Assembly (NCBI GenBank): GCA_947460915.1
Contig: CANHKJ010000003.1
Location: 1 to 32,014, forward strand
Direction of reading: 5' to 3'
DNA: 32,014 bases
Origin: Verrucomicrobiia bacterium
GTDB lineage: Bacteria; Verrucomicrobiota; Verrucomicrobiia; Verrucomicrobiales; Akkermansiaceae
In this document: one piece after another, positions 1 through 6,679 of the stretch
Position numbering within the stretch: position 1 is the first letter of the stretch
Layout of the letters: each line of letters begins with the position of its first letter
Position numbers and translations under genes: made by a program
Notes under the pieces: model-generated
Database searches by the model: none
Told to the model about the DNA's origin: nothing
Seen by the model: only the letters and a program-made list of their open reading frames with translations

Positions 1-76
1 GGAAATGATCAACATCCACCCGAAAAAACATCCGCGCCAAATTTCGTGGTATGCTACAATTTTCTGCAATCGTGTA

Positions 77-104
77 TTGACGCTGCGCGGTTTCCCCTTA
101 TCAT
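77..104 (+). promoter_or_regulatory. Probable sigma70-type promoter of gap
   Basis: A -35 box TTGACG (77-82) and a -10 box TATCAT (99-104) are separated by 16 bases; each matches five of six consensus positions. Transcription would begin near 111, giving a leader of about 60 bases before the GAPDH start at 170. A second, weaker possibility just upstream is the extended -10 TGCTACAAT at 52-60, which lacks a good -35. Confidence 0.5.
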
Positions 105-169
105 CCGCGCGCCGCGTGGACTGCCCTATGCTCTCCAGCACGGCCTTAACCATCCACGCTATCAATCAT

Positions 170-1177
170 ATGCCTAAATACGCCATCAACGGATTCGGAC
201 GCATCGGACGCAACGTTCTGCGCGCCATGAGCGACGAAGAACTTCGCAACGTCGTTGCCATCAACGACCTTACCGACAACCACACACTTGCTCACTTGCT
301 GAAATACGACTCCACGCAAGGCAAATTCAACGGTGAAGTCACCTACGACGACAAATTCATCATCGTTCGTGGTCACAAAATCCACGCACTCGCTGAGCGC
401 GATCCTTCCAAACTGCCATGGGCCGAACTCGGCGTTGACGTAGTTTTGGAATCCACAGGCTTCTTCACCGATCGTGACAAAGCAGCAGCTCACCTTACCG
501 CTGGTGCCAAAAAAGTTCTCATCTCCGCACCTGCCACCAACCCAGACATCACCATCTGCATCGGCATCAACGACGATCTCTACGACGCTTCCAAGCATCA
601 CATCGTTTCGAACGCATCCTGCACCACCAACTGCCTTGCGCCATTGGTCAAAGTTCTCAACGACAAATGGGGCATCGAGCGTGGTTTCATGACCACCATT
701 CACTCCTACACCAACGACCAAAACATCCTCGACCTTCCCCACAAGGACCTGCGTCGTGGCCGTGCCGCTGCTGTGAACATCGTTCCATCCGCTACCGGTG
801 CTGCTCGTGCGATTGGCGAAGTGATTCCTTCCATGAAGGGCAAACTCAACGGCGGTGCATTCCGCGTTCCAACTCCTACTGGCTCCTTCACCGACCTCGT
901 CGTGGAACTCAAAGCAGGTGTGAGCGTGACCGTTGCCGAAATCAACGCCGCGTTCAAAGAAGCTGCCGAAGGCCCAATGAAAGGTGTCCTCGCTTATTGC
1001 GATGAGCCAATCGTTCTCCAAGACATCGTTTCTGATCCACACAGCTCCATCTATGACTCCGAACTCACACTCGTGATCTCCGGCAACATGGTCAAAGTAG
1101 GCTCATGGTACGACAACGAGTGGGGCTACTCCAATCGCGCTGGTGAAGCTCTGAAAATGCTCGGCACCAAAGCGTAA
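170..1177 (+). CDS. gap: Glyceraldehyde-3-phosphate dehydrogenase, type I
   Basis: This is the glycolytic GAPDH (335 residues), which oxidises glyceraldehyde 3-phosphate to 1,3-bisphosphoglycerate with NAD and phosphate in the cytoplasm. Visible features are the N-terminal Rossmann glycine motif GFGRIGR (residues 8-14), an aspartate at residue 33 that favours NAD, the active-site motif SCTTNCLAP with catalytic Cys151, and partner His178. The C-terminus keeps the usual WYDNEWGYSNR. The open frame extends upstream to base 5, but those 55 residues have no family counterpart and would read through the promoter, so the ATG at 170 (MPKYAINGFG) is the start. The gene stands alone between its own promoter and a strong terminator. 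Confidence 0.98.
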   Translation: MPKYAINGFGRIGRNVLRAMSDEELRNVVAINDLTDNHTLAHLLKYDSTQGKFNGEVTYDDKFIIVRGHKIHALAERDPSKLPWAELGVDVVLESTGFFTDRDKAAAHLTAGAKKVLISAPATNPDITICIGINDDLYDASKHHIVSNASCTTNCLAPLVKVLNDKWGIERGFMTTIHSYTNDQNILDLPHKDLRRGRAAAVNIVPSATGAARAIGEVIPSMKGKLNGGAFRVPTPTGSFTDLVVELKAGVSVTVAEINAAFKEAAEGPMKGVLAYCDEPIVLQDIVSDPHSSIYDSELTLVISGNMVKVGSWYDNEWGYSNRAGEALKMLGTKA

Positions 1178-1202
1178 TCACTCGCTTAAGCAACCATTTC
1201 TC

Positions 1203-1236
1203 AAAAACCGACCAGTTCGCGCTGGTCGGTTTTTTT
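1203..1236 (+). terminator. Rho-independent terminator of gap
   Basis: A perfect stem ACCGACCAG / CTGGTCGGT (1207-1215 with 1222-1230) closes the six-base loop TTCGCG and runs into a T tract ending at 1236. An A tract before the stem pairs with the T tract, so it may also work on the other strand. It lies 26 bases after the gap stop codon. Confidence 0.92.
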
Positions 1237-1275
1237 CTAGCGAAACTCCGCGATCATTCTAACATTTTTTTATTC

Positions 1276-1899
1276 ATGAACCAAGACTACACCCTTCACA
1301 TCTACACCGGCGGCCTTGTTGAAACCAATGGCTACCTGCTCGCTTTCAACGATGGAACTAACATTCTTATCGATGCACCCGAGGGTATCAGCTCATGGCT
1401 TCAGAGAAAAAATCTCCAACCCACCCACTTGCTGCTGACTCATCAGCACTACGATCACGTCATGGATGTCGCCGCCTTGCAGGCACTCGGAGTTCCCGTT
1501 TACGCACACTCTCCCTACTCAACTTTTCTCACGCTGGAAACCATGGCACGTGCCTGGGGCATGCCACAAGTATCTCCCTATCAGATCGATCACCTGCTTG
1601 CCGAGCAATCAGAGTTGGTCATCGGCGAAGCGCACTTTGCTCTTGCTCACGTGCCCGGCCACTCACCCGATTCCGTGACATTTTACCACGAGTCATCGAG
1701 CAGTCTATTTTCGGGAGACACCTTGTTTCAGCAATCCATCGGCCGCGCCGACATTCCCGGTCACGGCGATCCACGCTTGCTCATCGCTGGCATCCGCCAA
1801 AAACTTTTGACTCTCCCTGCCACAACCACCGTTTACCCAGGCCACGGTGCATCCACCACCATCCAGTCAGAAATGCAGCGCAATCCCTATCTTCGCTAA
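1276..1899 (+). CDS. MBL-fold metallo-hydrolase (glyoxalase II-like)
   Basis: A 207-residue metallo-beta-lactamase-fold hydrolase, probably cytoplasmic (no signal peptide). The metal-binding motif HQHYDH is at residues 56-61; the further ligands expected in the family are His129 (PGHSPDS), Asp148 (SGDTLF) and His190 (PGHG). This spacing and the GDTLF segment fit the YcbL/GloB-like group of thioester hydrolases, so hydrolysis of S-lactoylglutathione or a related thioester is the usual guess, but the substrate cannot be read from the sequence. The C-terminal helical domain of true glyoxalase II is short or absent. The ATG at 1276 has no Shine-Dalgarno sequence. It converges with the leftward DUF2752 gene, leaving only 10 bases between them. 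Confidence 0.9.
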   Translation: MNQDYTLHIYTGGLVETNGYLLAFNDGTNILIDAPEGISSWLQRKNLQPTHLLLTHQHYDHVMDVAALQALGVPVYAHSPYSTFLTLETMARAWGMPQVSPYQIDHLLAEQSELVIGEAHFALAHVPGHSPDSVTFYHESSSSLFSGDTLFQQSIGRADIPGHGDPRLLIAGIRQKLLTLPATTTVYPGHGASTTIQSEMQRNPYLR

Positions 1900-1909
1900 A
1901 ATTTTCTCT

Positions 1910-2332
1910 CTACCGAAACGGTGCGAGTAAGGTAAACGGCCACAGTGGCACATTGCGCAACACCCAAAAACCTATAATGCACCAAACGATCGCCCAAGCA
2001 TATTTCGGTGCGAGTATTGTTTGCGGTACGCTACCAAGTTTCCACTCAAGCACGATTTGGCGCAGAAAAAAAACTCCAAATCCAAGCACAATAAAAATCA
2101 CCAAAGCATTCATCTGAAATGCGTCTGCAATACGCCCTTCAGCTAACATCATCATGCAGCGCCGTCCGCCACAACCAGGACAGTGCAAACCCGTGAACTT
2201 GTGAAACATGCACGGGGGCATTAGCCCGAGAAGTTTCGACTGCAACAAAAATGCCGCAATTCCCGCCAAGAACACCAAGCTTCCCAGCAAGGTCCATGGC
2301 TTTGACATCACCGGACGCACTTCATTCATCAC
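1910..2332 (-). CDS. DUF2752 family membrane protein
   Basis: A 140-residue integral membrane protein with hydrophobic segments at about residues 13-32, 75-92 and 110-130. The central signature PPCMFHKFTGLHCPGCGGRRC (from residue 39) is that of DUF2752, with the paired cysteines of CPGCGG at 51 and 54. The family has no established function; the conserved Cys/His motif could bind metal, which is inference. It is common in Bacteroidota, Verrucomicrobiota and Actinobacteria, often near GYF_2/DUF4190-type membrane proteins, and here it follows one (intact) and the relic of another. Start uncertain: ATG codons at 2332, 2329 and 2308 all precede the first membrane segment. Confidence 0.85.
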   Translation of the reverse strand: MMNEVRPVMSKPWTLLGSLVFLAGIAAFLLQSKLLGLMPPCMFHKFTGLHCPGCGGRRCMMMLAEGRIADAFQMNALVIFIVLGFGVFFLRQIVLEWKLGSVPQTILAPKYAWAIVWCIIGFWVLRNVPLWPFTLLAPFR

Positions 2333-2417
2333 TACGACTACGCTTGTTGCTCTGAAATTTTACACTGGAGATCTTCGATCACTTGCAGATGAGTTTTGAG
2401 ATTCATATCAACATAAC

Positions 2418-2526
2418 CTAAAATAAAGACAAGGCCATACCACGGTATCCGAGAATCAATCCCGCCTTCGCACCAGTTTCATCCACCGCACCGAGCTGAT
2501 TGCCATTTTTCGCAATACCATTTCAT
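2418..2526 (-). pseudogene. Decayed second copy of the GYF_2/DUF4190 gene (frameshifted, internally deleted)
   Basis: Directly after the stop of the intact GYF_2 gene, the same strand shows an ATG at 2526 opening with MKWY. Two bases then appear to be missing, and the shifted frame reads AKNGNQLGAVDE, the typical GYF_2 start, aligning codon by codon with WYYGENGGQLGPVDD of the intact neighbour. After a gap the frame reads AGLILGYRG, matching AGLITGYLG at the end of the neighbour's DUF4190 domain, and stops with TAG at 2418-2420. This looks like a tandem paralogue that lost its middle and its frame. It is seen by eye only; the matching segments are short. Confidence 0.5.
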
Positions 2527-2559
2527 CGCTCAAACTCTCAAGCTACCATTCAAAAAACG

Positions 2560-3063
2560 TCATGGGAACAAGGAGGAACTGCTAGAGAAAATGGCAAAAC
2601 ATACAATCCCGATCACGATAAGCTGAAACAACAAACCTAGATACCCCGTGATCAAGCCCGCGATTGCCATCCCCCTGCCAGCCATCGGCAGTTCGGATTC
2701 ATTGATTTTTTTCAATGCCATGTGTCCACAAATGATAGCTGGGATCGCCGCCACTGCATTAACATAGCAAAGAATCAAGCTTACAATGCCACAAACCATA
2801 CTCGCGATTGCTAACCCCGAATTCGGCACAGGTGCATAGATCGGCGGAGAAAAACTCGATGGTCCAAGATTCGGAGACTGTGATTCAATTAGATTTAAAG
2901 CAGAATATGGCTGCCAGTTGCTCATGCCCTCACGCCAGACCAATGTCTGCGCGGTGATCCGCCCTTGTGCCACCATTGCTTGCAAAGTCTGATCATCTAC
3001 AGGGCCGAGTTGCCCACCATTTTCTCCGTAATACCAGTCAGCCATAATTATGTTCGTCGACAC
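2560..3063 (-). CDS. GYF_2 and DUF4190 domain membrane protein
   Basis: A 167-residue protein of two known modules. The GYF_2 (DUF4339) domain covers roughly residues 9-55, with WYYGENGGQLGPV and the closing W-REGM-NW-P pattern. The DUF4190 domain spans about residues 80-155 and has two hydrophobic segments (about 84-112 and 130-160) around HMALKKINES and GRGMAIAGLITGYLG. Neither domain has an established bacterial function; GYF domains in eukaryotes bind proline-rich peptides, so a protein-binding role facing the cytoplasm is possible but unproven. Two starts compete: GTG at 3063, which has one of the few Shine-Dalgarno-like sequences in the window (AGGAG four bases upstream), and ATG at 3045, giving the family-typical MADWYYG. 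Confidence 0.88.
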   Translation of the reverse strand: MSTNIIMADWYYGENGGQLGPVDDQTLQAMVAQGRITAQTLVWREGMSNWQPYSALNLIESQSPNLGPSSFSPPIYAPVPNSGLAIASMVCGIVSLILCYVNAVAAIPAIICGHMALKKINESELPMAGRGMAIAGLITGYLGLLFQLIVIGIVCFAIFSSSSSLFP

Positions 3064-3157
3064 GTTTCTCCTGCCGCCTGAAGTAGTTTAGAAAACCACC
3101 TCCCACTTGACAATCATATTGTGAGCATTATCCACCCTCCTCTAGGAAATCGGCATC

Positions 3158-4360
3158 TCAAACCATGGCCTTGTAGCACAACCATAATCCGAATCCGAGC
3201 ACCGCAAAACACACAGATGCCGCTGCTTTATCTGATAGGGAAGCTCGTGGGCGCATCGCACTTTCAGAGTGTGGAAAAACCACCAGCGCGTAGAGCATAC
3301 CTCCCAACAAGCCACCAACATGCGCCGCATTGTCGATGAAACGCATCCCCAACAATCCGATCAAGGCTGTAGCAATCAAAGCAAACAACAAGCGACGTCT
3401 CGAAGAACGCGGTACCAGACGCGCATGCCGCCACTCAAAAACCAGCAAAAATCCCAGCATTCCCATGATGCCACCCGATGCACCTAAGGCGTATGCATGA
3501 TCTTTCAGCGAAAACAACAAACTCGCCTCACCGCCCAGCCATGCTGAGAAAAGGAACACCATCACCACATGCGGCCAGCGCGCCAATGCCTCGATGCGTT
3601 TTCCAAGATATAATAATCCCAGCGCATTCATGAAAAAATGAATTTCATTTCCATGCAATAATGGAGCTGTGAGTAATCGCCAACGCTCCGTGTCGCCTAA
3701 GACGAGAGCTGCTTGCTCTGTCTTTCCCGTGAAGACTTGCAACGCCCCTGCAAGAGCAATGATGCCCATCAACACCCTCGTTGCATAATTTTTTTGCCAT
3801 GCTAACCACGTCTCGAAACGCGCGAGCTCTGCGGCCTCACGCATTGTCTCAGCTGTCCAGGATTTCACCTCCTGATAGCGCTTGTAACAATCATACCAGG
3901 GCATCGCGAAAAACATCAGCAACATCAAGAGCCCCATCACCGGGGCCATACTATGCCATAGCATCCGCAGCAACACCGTCCATGGTGCACCAGGCGAAGC
4001 CTGATACAAATCAAACAGGGTGTAGCCCATAAAACCGACGAAAAGAAGTAGTCCAAATTTCAACTGTCCAGCCGCATGCTTCAGTTGACGTGCGGATGCC
4101 ACCAACCTCGACTCTTTAAGCGCCTCTTGCAGACTCGGAATCGCCTCTGGCACTTCGAGATTCCCCCCCTGCGGAGTCCATACCAGTCGAATTGATTCAT
4201 TGACATCTTGGCGCAGCAAATTCACTAACTCTTGCTCCCCAGAAACCGCAATCGGCACACGCAAATGCCCATCGTAACCCCAACCTAGATCCGGGGCTTT
4301 CGGAAACAAATCGGGCCGCGCCCAAATTGGCCGACCCGTGTCATCATCGCTCATATTCAC
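3158..4360 (-). CDS. Rhomboid family intramembrane serine protease with long N-terminal region
   Basis: A 400-residue membrane protein whose C-terminal half is a rhomboid domain. Rhomboids cut transmembrane segments inside the lipid bilayer using a Ser-His dyad. The nucleophile motif GASGG is at residues 293-297 (Ser295), the catalytic histidine is His347 (AAHVGGLLGG), and the oxyanion motif HxxxN is His241/Asn245. The first ~95 residues are soluble and unrecognised; two extra hydrophobic segments (about 102-118 and 133-153) precede a charged helical linker (about 158-190) before the core. The gene starts 24 bases after secG ends on the same strand, so the two are probably co-transcribed. The first codon is GTG at 4360; ATG at 4354 is an alternative. 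The substrate is unknown. Confidence 0.9.
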   Translation of the reverse strand: MNMSDDDTGRPIWARPDLFPKAPDLGWGYDGHLRVPIAVSGEQELVNLLRQDVNESIRLVWTPQGGNLEVPEAIPSLQEALKESRLVASARQLKHAAGQLKFGLLLFVGFMGYTLFDLYQASPGAPWTVLLRMLWHSMAPVMGLLMLLMFFAMPWYDCYKRYQEVKSWTAETMREAAELARFETWLAWQKNYATRVLMGIIALAGALQVFTGKTEQAALVLGDTERWRLLTAPLLHGNEIHFFMNALGLLYLGKRIEALARWPHVVMVFLFSAWLGGEASLLFSLKDHAYALGASGGIMGMLGFLLVFEWRHARLVPRSSRRRLLFALIATALIGLLGMRFIDNAAHVGGLLGGMLYALVVFPHSESAMRPRASLSDKAAASVCFAVLGFGLWLCYKAMV

Positions 4361-4384
4361 TCTGTTAGAGCGGCGCTCATACGA

Positions 4385-4933
4385 TTATTTGTCTGAGCCT
4401 TCTGGTGGCGTAGGAGAATCAGTAGGAGGTATAGCTGGCTCGGCAGGTGGAGTCACTGCTTCTGGCGCAGCTGCATCCGCAGGCTTAACGACTTCTGGGG
4501 CTGTTTCTGCGTCTGTCGCATCCTCAGATGGCACAGTGACAGGAGCAGTTGTTGCCGTCGCATTAGGCTGAGGAGTAGACAATTCTTCACTGAGTGAAGT
4601 AGCAGGAGGAGTTTGTACTTCTTCGACCGCAGCAGCAGGCGCATCAGCCTTCGCTAGCGAATTGATTTTACTCTTCCGTTGCATCAAGATCGCTAAAGTA
4701 AGAGTCAAAACGAAAAACAGCACCGCCATGTAAACCGTGCCTTTTTGTAAAACATTTGTCGTCCGCGCACCGAATAATTGATCAGTCGTGTTAGCACCAA
4801 ATGCAGCCCCTAAACCTTCTTGCTTAGGACGTTGCATCAATACCAGAAGGATCATAAACAAACAAACGAAAACGTAAATCACCAACAACGCCGTGATGCT
4901 GACATTCAAATAGTTGATACCGAGAAGAGTCAT
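4385..4933 (-). CDS. secG: Preprotein translocase subunit SecG with a long acidic tail
   Basis: SecG is the small accessory subunit of the SecYEG translocon. The first ~87 residues are a standard SecG: TM1 at about 11-33, the loop with the signature QRPKQEGLGAAFG (34-46), and TM2 at about 66-84. A Pro/Ala/Thr/Glu-rich tail of nearly 95 residues (88-182) follows, making the protein about twice the length of Escherichia coli SecG. Low-complexity tails on SecG occur in several Verrucomicrobiota and Bacteroidota relatives; their role is not established. With both termini of SecG on the periplasmic side, the tail would be outside the cytoplasm (inference). It is the first gene of a likely secG-rhomboid operon. 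No Shine-Dalgarno sequence precedes the ATG. Confidence 0.93.
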   Translation of the reverse strand: MTLLGINYLNVSITALLVIYVFVCLFMILLVLMQRPKQEGLGAAFGANTTDQLFGARTTNVLQKGTVYMAVLFFVLTLTLAILMQRKSKINSLAKADAPAAAVEEVQTPPATSLSEELSTPQPNATATTAPVTVPSEDATDAETAPEVVKPADAAAPEAVTPPAEPAIPPTDSPTPPEGSDK

Positions 4934-5053
4934 GAGCGCGGGAATATGCAGAGCAACAAGCTACTTGTAAAGGGAAGTTTTCGAGAAATTCCACGAAAGC
5001 TCATAAAATACCCCTGAGAATGATTTTTGCGGAATTTTTTTGCAATGAACCCA

Positions 5054-5068
5054 TTTTGTTAAACAAAA
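5054..5068. promoter_or_regulatory. Perfect 15-base palindrome in the secG/ABC intergenic region
   Basis: TTTTGTT-A-AACAAAA is a perfect inverted repeat in the 200-base divergent spacer between secG and the ABC cassette. It could be an operator or bidirectional terminator-like hairpin, but an A+T-rich palindrome of this size can arise by chance. No clear sigma70 promoter was found beside it. Confidence 0.2.
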
Positions 5069-5133
5069 AAGCTCACCAGAATCGCTAAAGCGTTGCAATC
5101 ACCATTTGATTCAACCATTTATCAACCCGAACT

Positions 5134-5868
5134 ATGATCGAAGTAGAAAACCTGACCAAGCATTTTGGACCAAAGTACGCTGTCAAGGACCTGTCATTCA
5201 CCGTCAAACCAGGCGAAGTGCTTGGCTTCCTAGGCCCCAACGGTGCCGGCAAATCGACAACCATGCGCATGATCACCGGATTCATCACTCCCAGCTCCGG
5301 CGACGCCCTTGTCTGCGGCCACTCCATCACCGATGCCCCCTACCTCGCCAAAGCGCAAATCGGCTACCTTCCCGAGTCTGCACCACTCTACAATGACATG
5401 ACCGTCACCGGATTCCTCAACTTCTGTGCTGATGTGCGCAACCTGAGTGGAACAGCGAAAAAAAGTGCTGTCGAGAAAGCCATCGAAACTTGCTTTCTCG
5501 AAAGCGTCGCCAAACAATCCATCGACACCCTCTCGAAGGGCTATCGCCACCGCACCTGCCTTGCTCAAGCCCTCCTCCACGATCCCGCTGTGTTAATTCT
5601 CGATGAACCCACAGACGGTCTCGACCCCAACCAAAAACACGAAGTGCGCCAATTGATCAAACGCCTAGGCGAGACCAAAACCATCTTGTTTTCCACTCAC
5701 ATCCTCGAAGAAGTGGATGCCTCATGCACCCGCGCCGTCATCGTTGACCGCGGAGTGATTGTGGCCGATGGAACGCCTGCCGAGCTCAAAAAACAAAGCC
5801 CCACAGGCTCACTCCACGATCTTTTCCGGACCCTAACCACTCACGACAGCGCCCATACTGCGGCCTAA
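5134..5868 (+). CDS. GldA-like ABC transporter ATP-binding protein
   Basis: The 244-residue ATPase of an ABC-2 type exporter. Walker A GPNGAGKST is at residues 34-42, the signature is LSKGYRHR (133-140) rather than LSGGQ, Walker B is VLILDEPTDGLDPNQ (from 153) and the switch histidine is His189. The region normally holding the Q-loop reads IGYLPESAPLY. LSKGYR and GYLPE-PLY are characteristic of GldA, first described with gliding motility in Flavobacterium, but homologous cassettes occur widely in non-gliding bacteria. The next three genes lie close behind (gaps of 33-43 bases), so this ATPase almost certainly works with the permease and the GldG-like protein. The start at 5134 gives MIEVENLTKHFG, as expected. 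Confidence 0.93.
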   Translation: MIEVENLTKHFGPKYAVKDLSFTVKPGEVLGFLGPNGAGKSTTMRMITGFITPSSGDALVCGHSITDAPYLAKAQIGYLPESAPLYNDMTVTGFLNFCADVRNLSGTAKKSAVEKAIETCFLESVAKQSIDTLSKGYRHRTCLAQALLHDPAVLILDEPTDGLDPNQKHEVRQLIKRLGETKTILFSTHILEEVDASCTRAVIVDRGVIVADGTPAELKKQSPTGSLHDLFRTLTTHDSAHTAA

Positions 5869-5901
5869 TTCCCAATTTAACCCAAACCAGTTCCTCATCA
5901 C

Positions 5902-6636
5902 ATGAAACACATTTGGACGATTCTCAAACGCGAACTCATTTCCTATTTTACCCAACCCACAGCCTACGCGATCATTCTGATCTTCCTCGTGATCTCCTTG
6001 CTGTTCAACTTCACTTTTGGCTCCTTCATTCTGGCCGGTGACGCCAACCTTGAGTGGTCATTCCTGTTCTGGCATCCATGGCTCTACATGCTCCTCGCTC
6101 CCGCTGTCGGCATGAAACTCTGGGCCGATGAACAACGCAACGGCACACTTGAACTCCTTGGTACGTTCCCGATTCCACCGTGGACCGCCATCATCGGCAA
6201 ATACCTCGCCGCCGCCTTCGTTTGGCTCGTCGCCCTCTTACTTACCTTCCCCATCATCATCACCGTCAATTACCTCGGCGAGCCCGACAACTGGCGCATC
6301 TTTTCGGGCTACCTCGGCTCGTACCTCACCTGCTGCGTATTCCTAGCCATCACCATGCTAGTCAGCGCCTGCACCCGCGATCAAGTTGTTTGCCTGATTG
6401 TCTCCGTCGCCATCTGCGTGATCATGGTTCTCTGCGGTTATGAGGCTTTCACCCGCGAACTCGCGAAATTCCGCATCGACTTCCTTGTCGAAGCCCTCAC
6501 CTCTCTCGGCGTATGGGACCACTTCCGCTCACTGACACGAGGCATGTTCCGCTACCAAGACATGGTGTGGTTCAGTTCCATCATCATCACCTGCCTGCTC
6601 GGCACCTCAGCAATCCTCTCAGCCAAGCGAGCCTAA
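5902..6636 (+). CDS. ABC-2 type permease (GldF/NosY-like)
   Basis: A 244-residue integral membrane protein with about six hydrophobic segments, beginning with KHIWTILKRELISYFTQPTA, the usual opening of GldF-type ABC-2 permeases (short cytoplasmic helix, then TM1). The WADEQRNGTLELLGTFPI segment (about residues 74-90) is the conserved cytoplasmic loop that contacts the ATPase. It is the membrane partner of the preceding ATPase, and its start lies 33 bases after that gene's stop. The transported substrate is unknown. Confidence 0.92.
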   Translation: MKHIWTILKRELISYFTQPTAYAIILIFLVISLLFNFTFGSFILAGDANLEWSFLFWHPWLYMLLAPAVGMKLWADEQRNGTLELLGTFPIPPWTAIIGKYLAAAFVWLVALLLTFPIIITVNYLGEPDNWRIFSGYLGSYLTCCVFLAITMLVSACTRDQVVCLIVSVAICVIMVLCGYEAFTRELAKFRIDFLVEALTSLGVWDHFRSLTRGMFRYQDMVWFSSIIITCLLGTSAILSAKRA

Positions 6637-6679
6637 TTGTTTAGCAAACTCCTATTTTCTCTTCAACCAAACTACTCTC

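Noticed and set aside
5..169. N-terminal extension of the GAPDH reading frame
   Set aside because: The 55 extra residues have no GAPDH counterpart and would be translated from the promoter region; ATG at 170 gives the family start.
146..1042. 298-residue open frame on the minus strand opposite gap
   Set aside because: It lies antisense to an unambiguous gap gene and shows no domain; open antisense frames are a side effect of the biased codon use.
1395..2117. 240-residue frame overlapping the MBL-fold gene
   Set aside because: Arg/Ser/His-rich out-of-frame translation spanning two real genes, with no motif.
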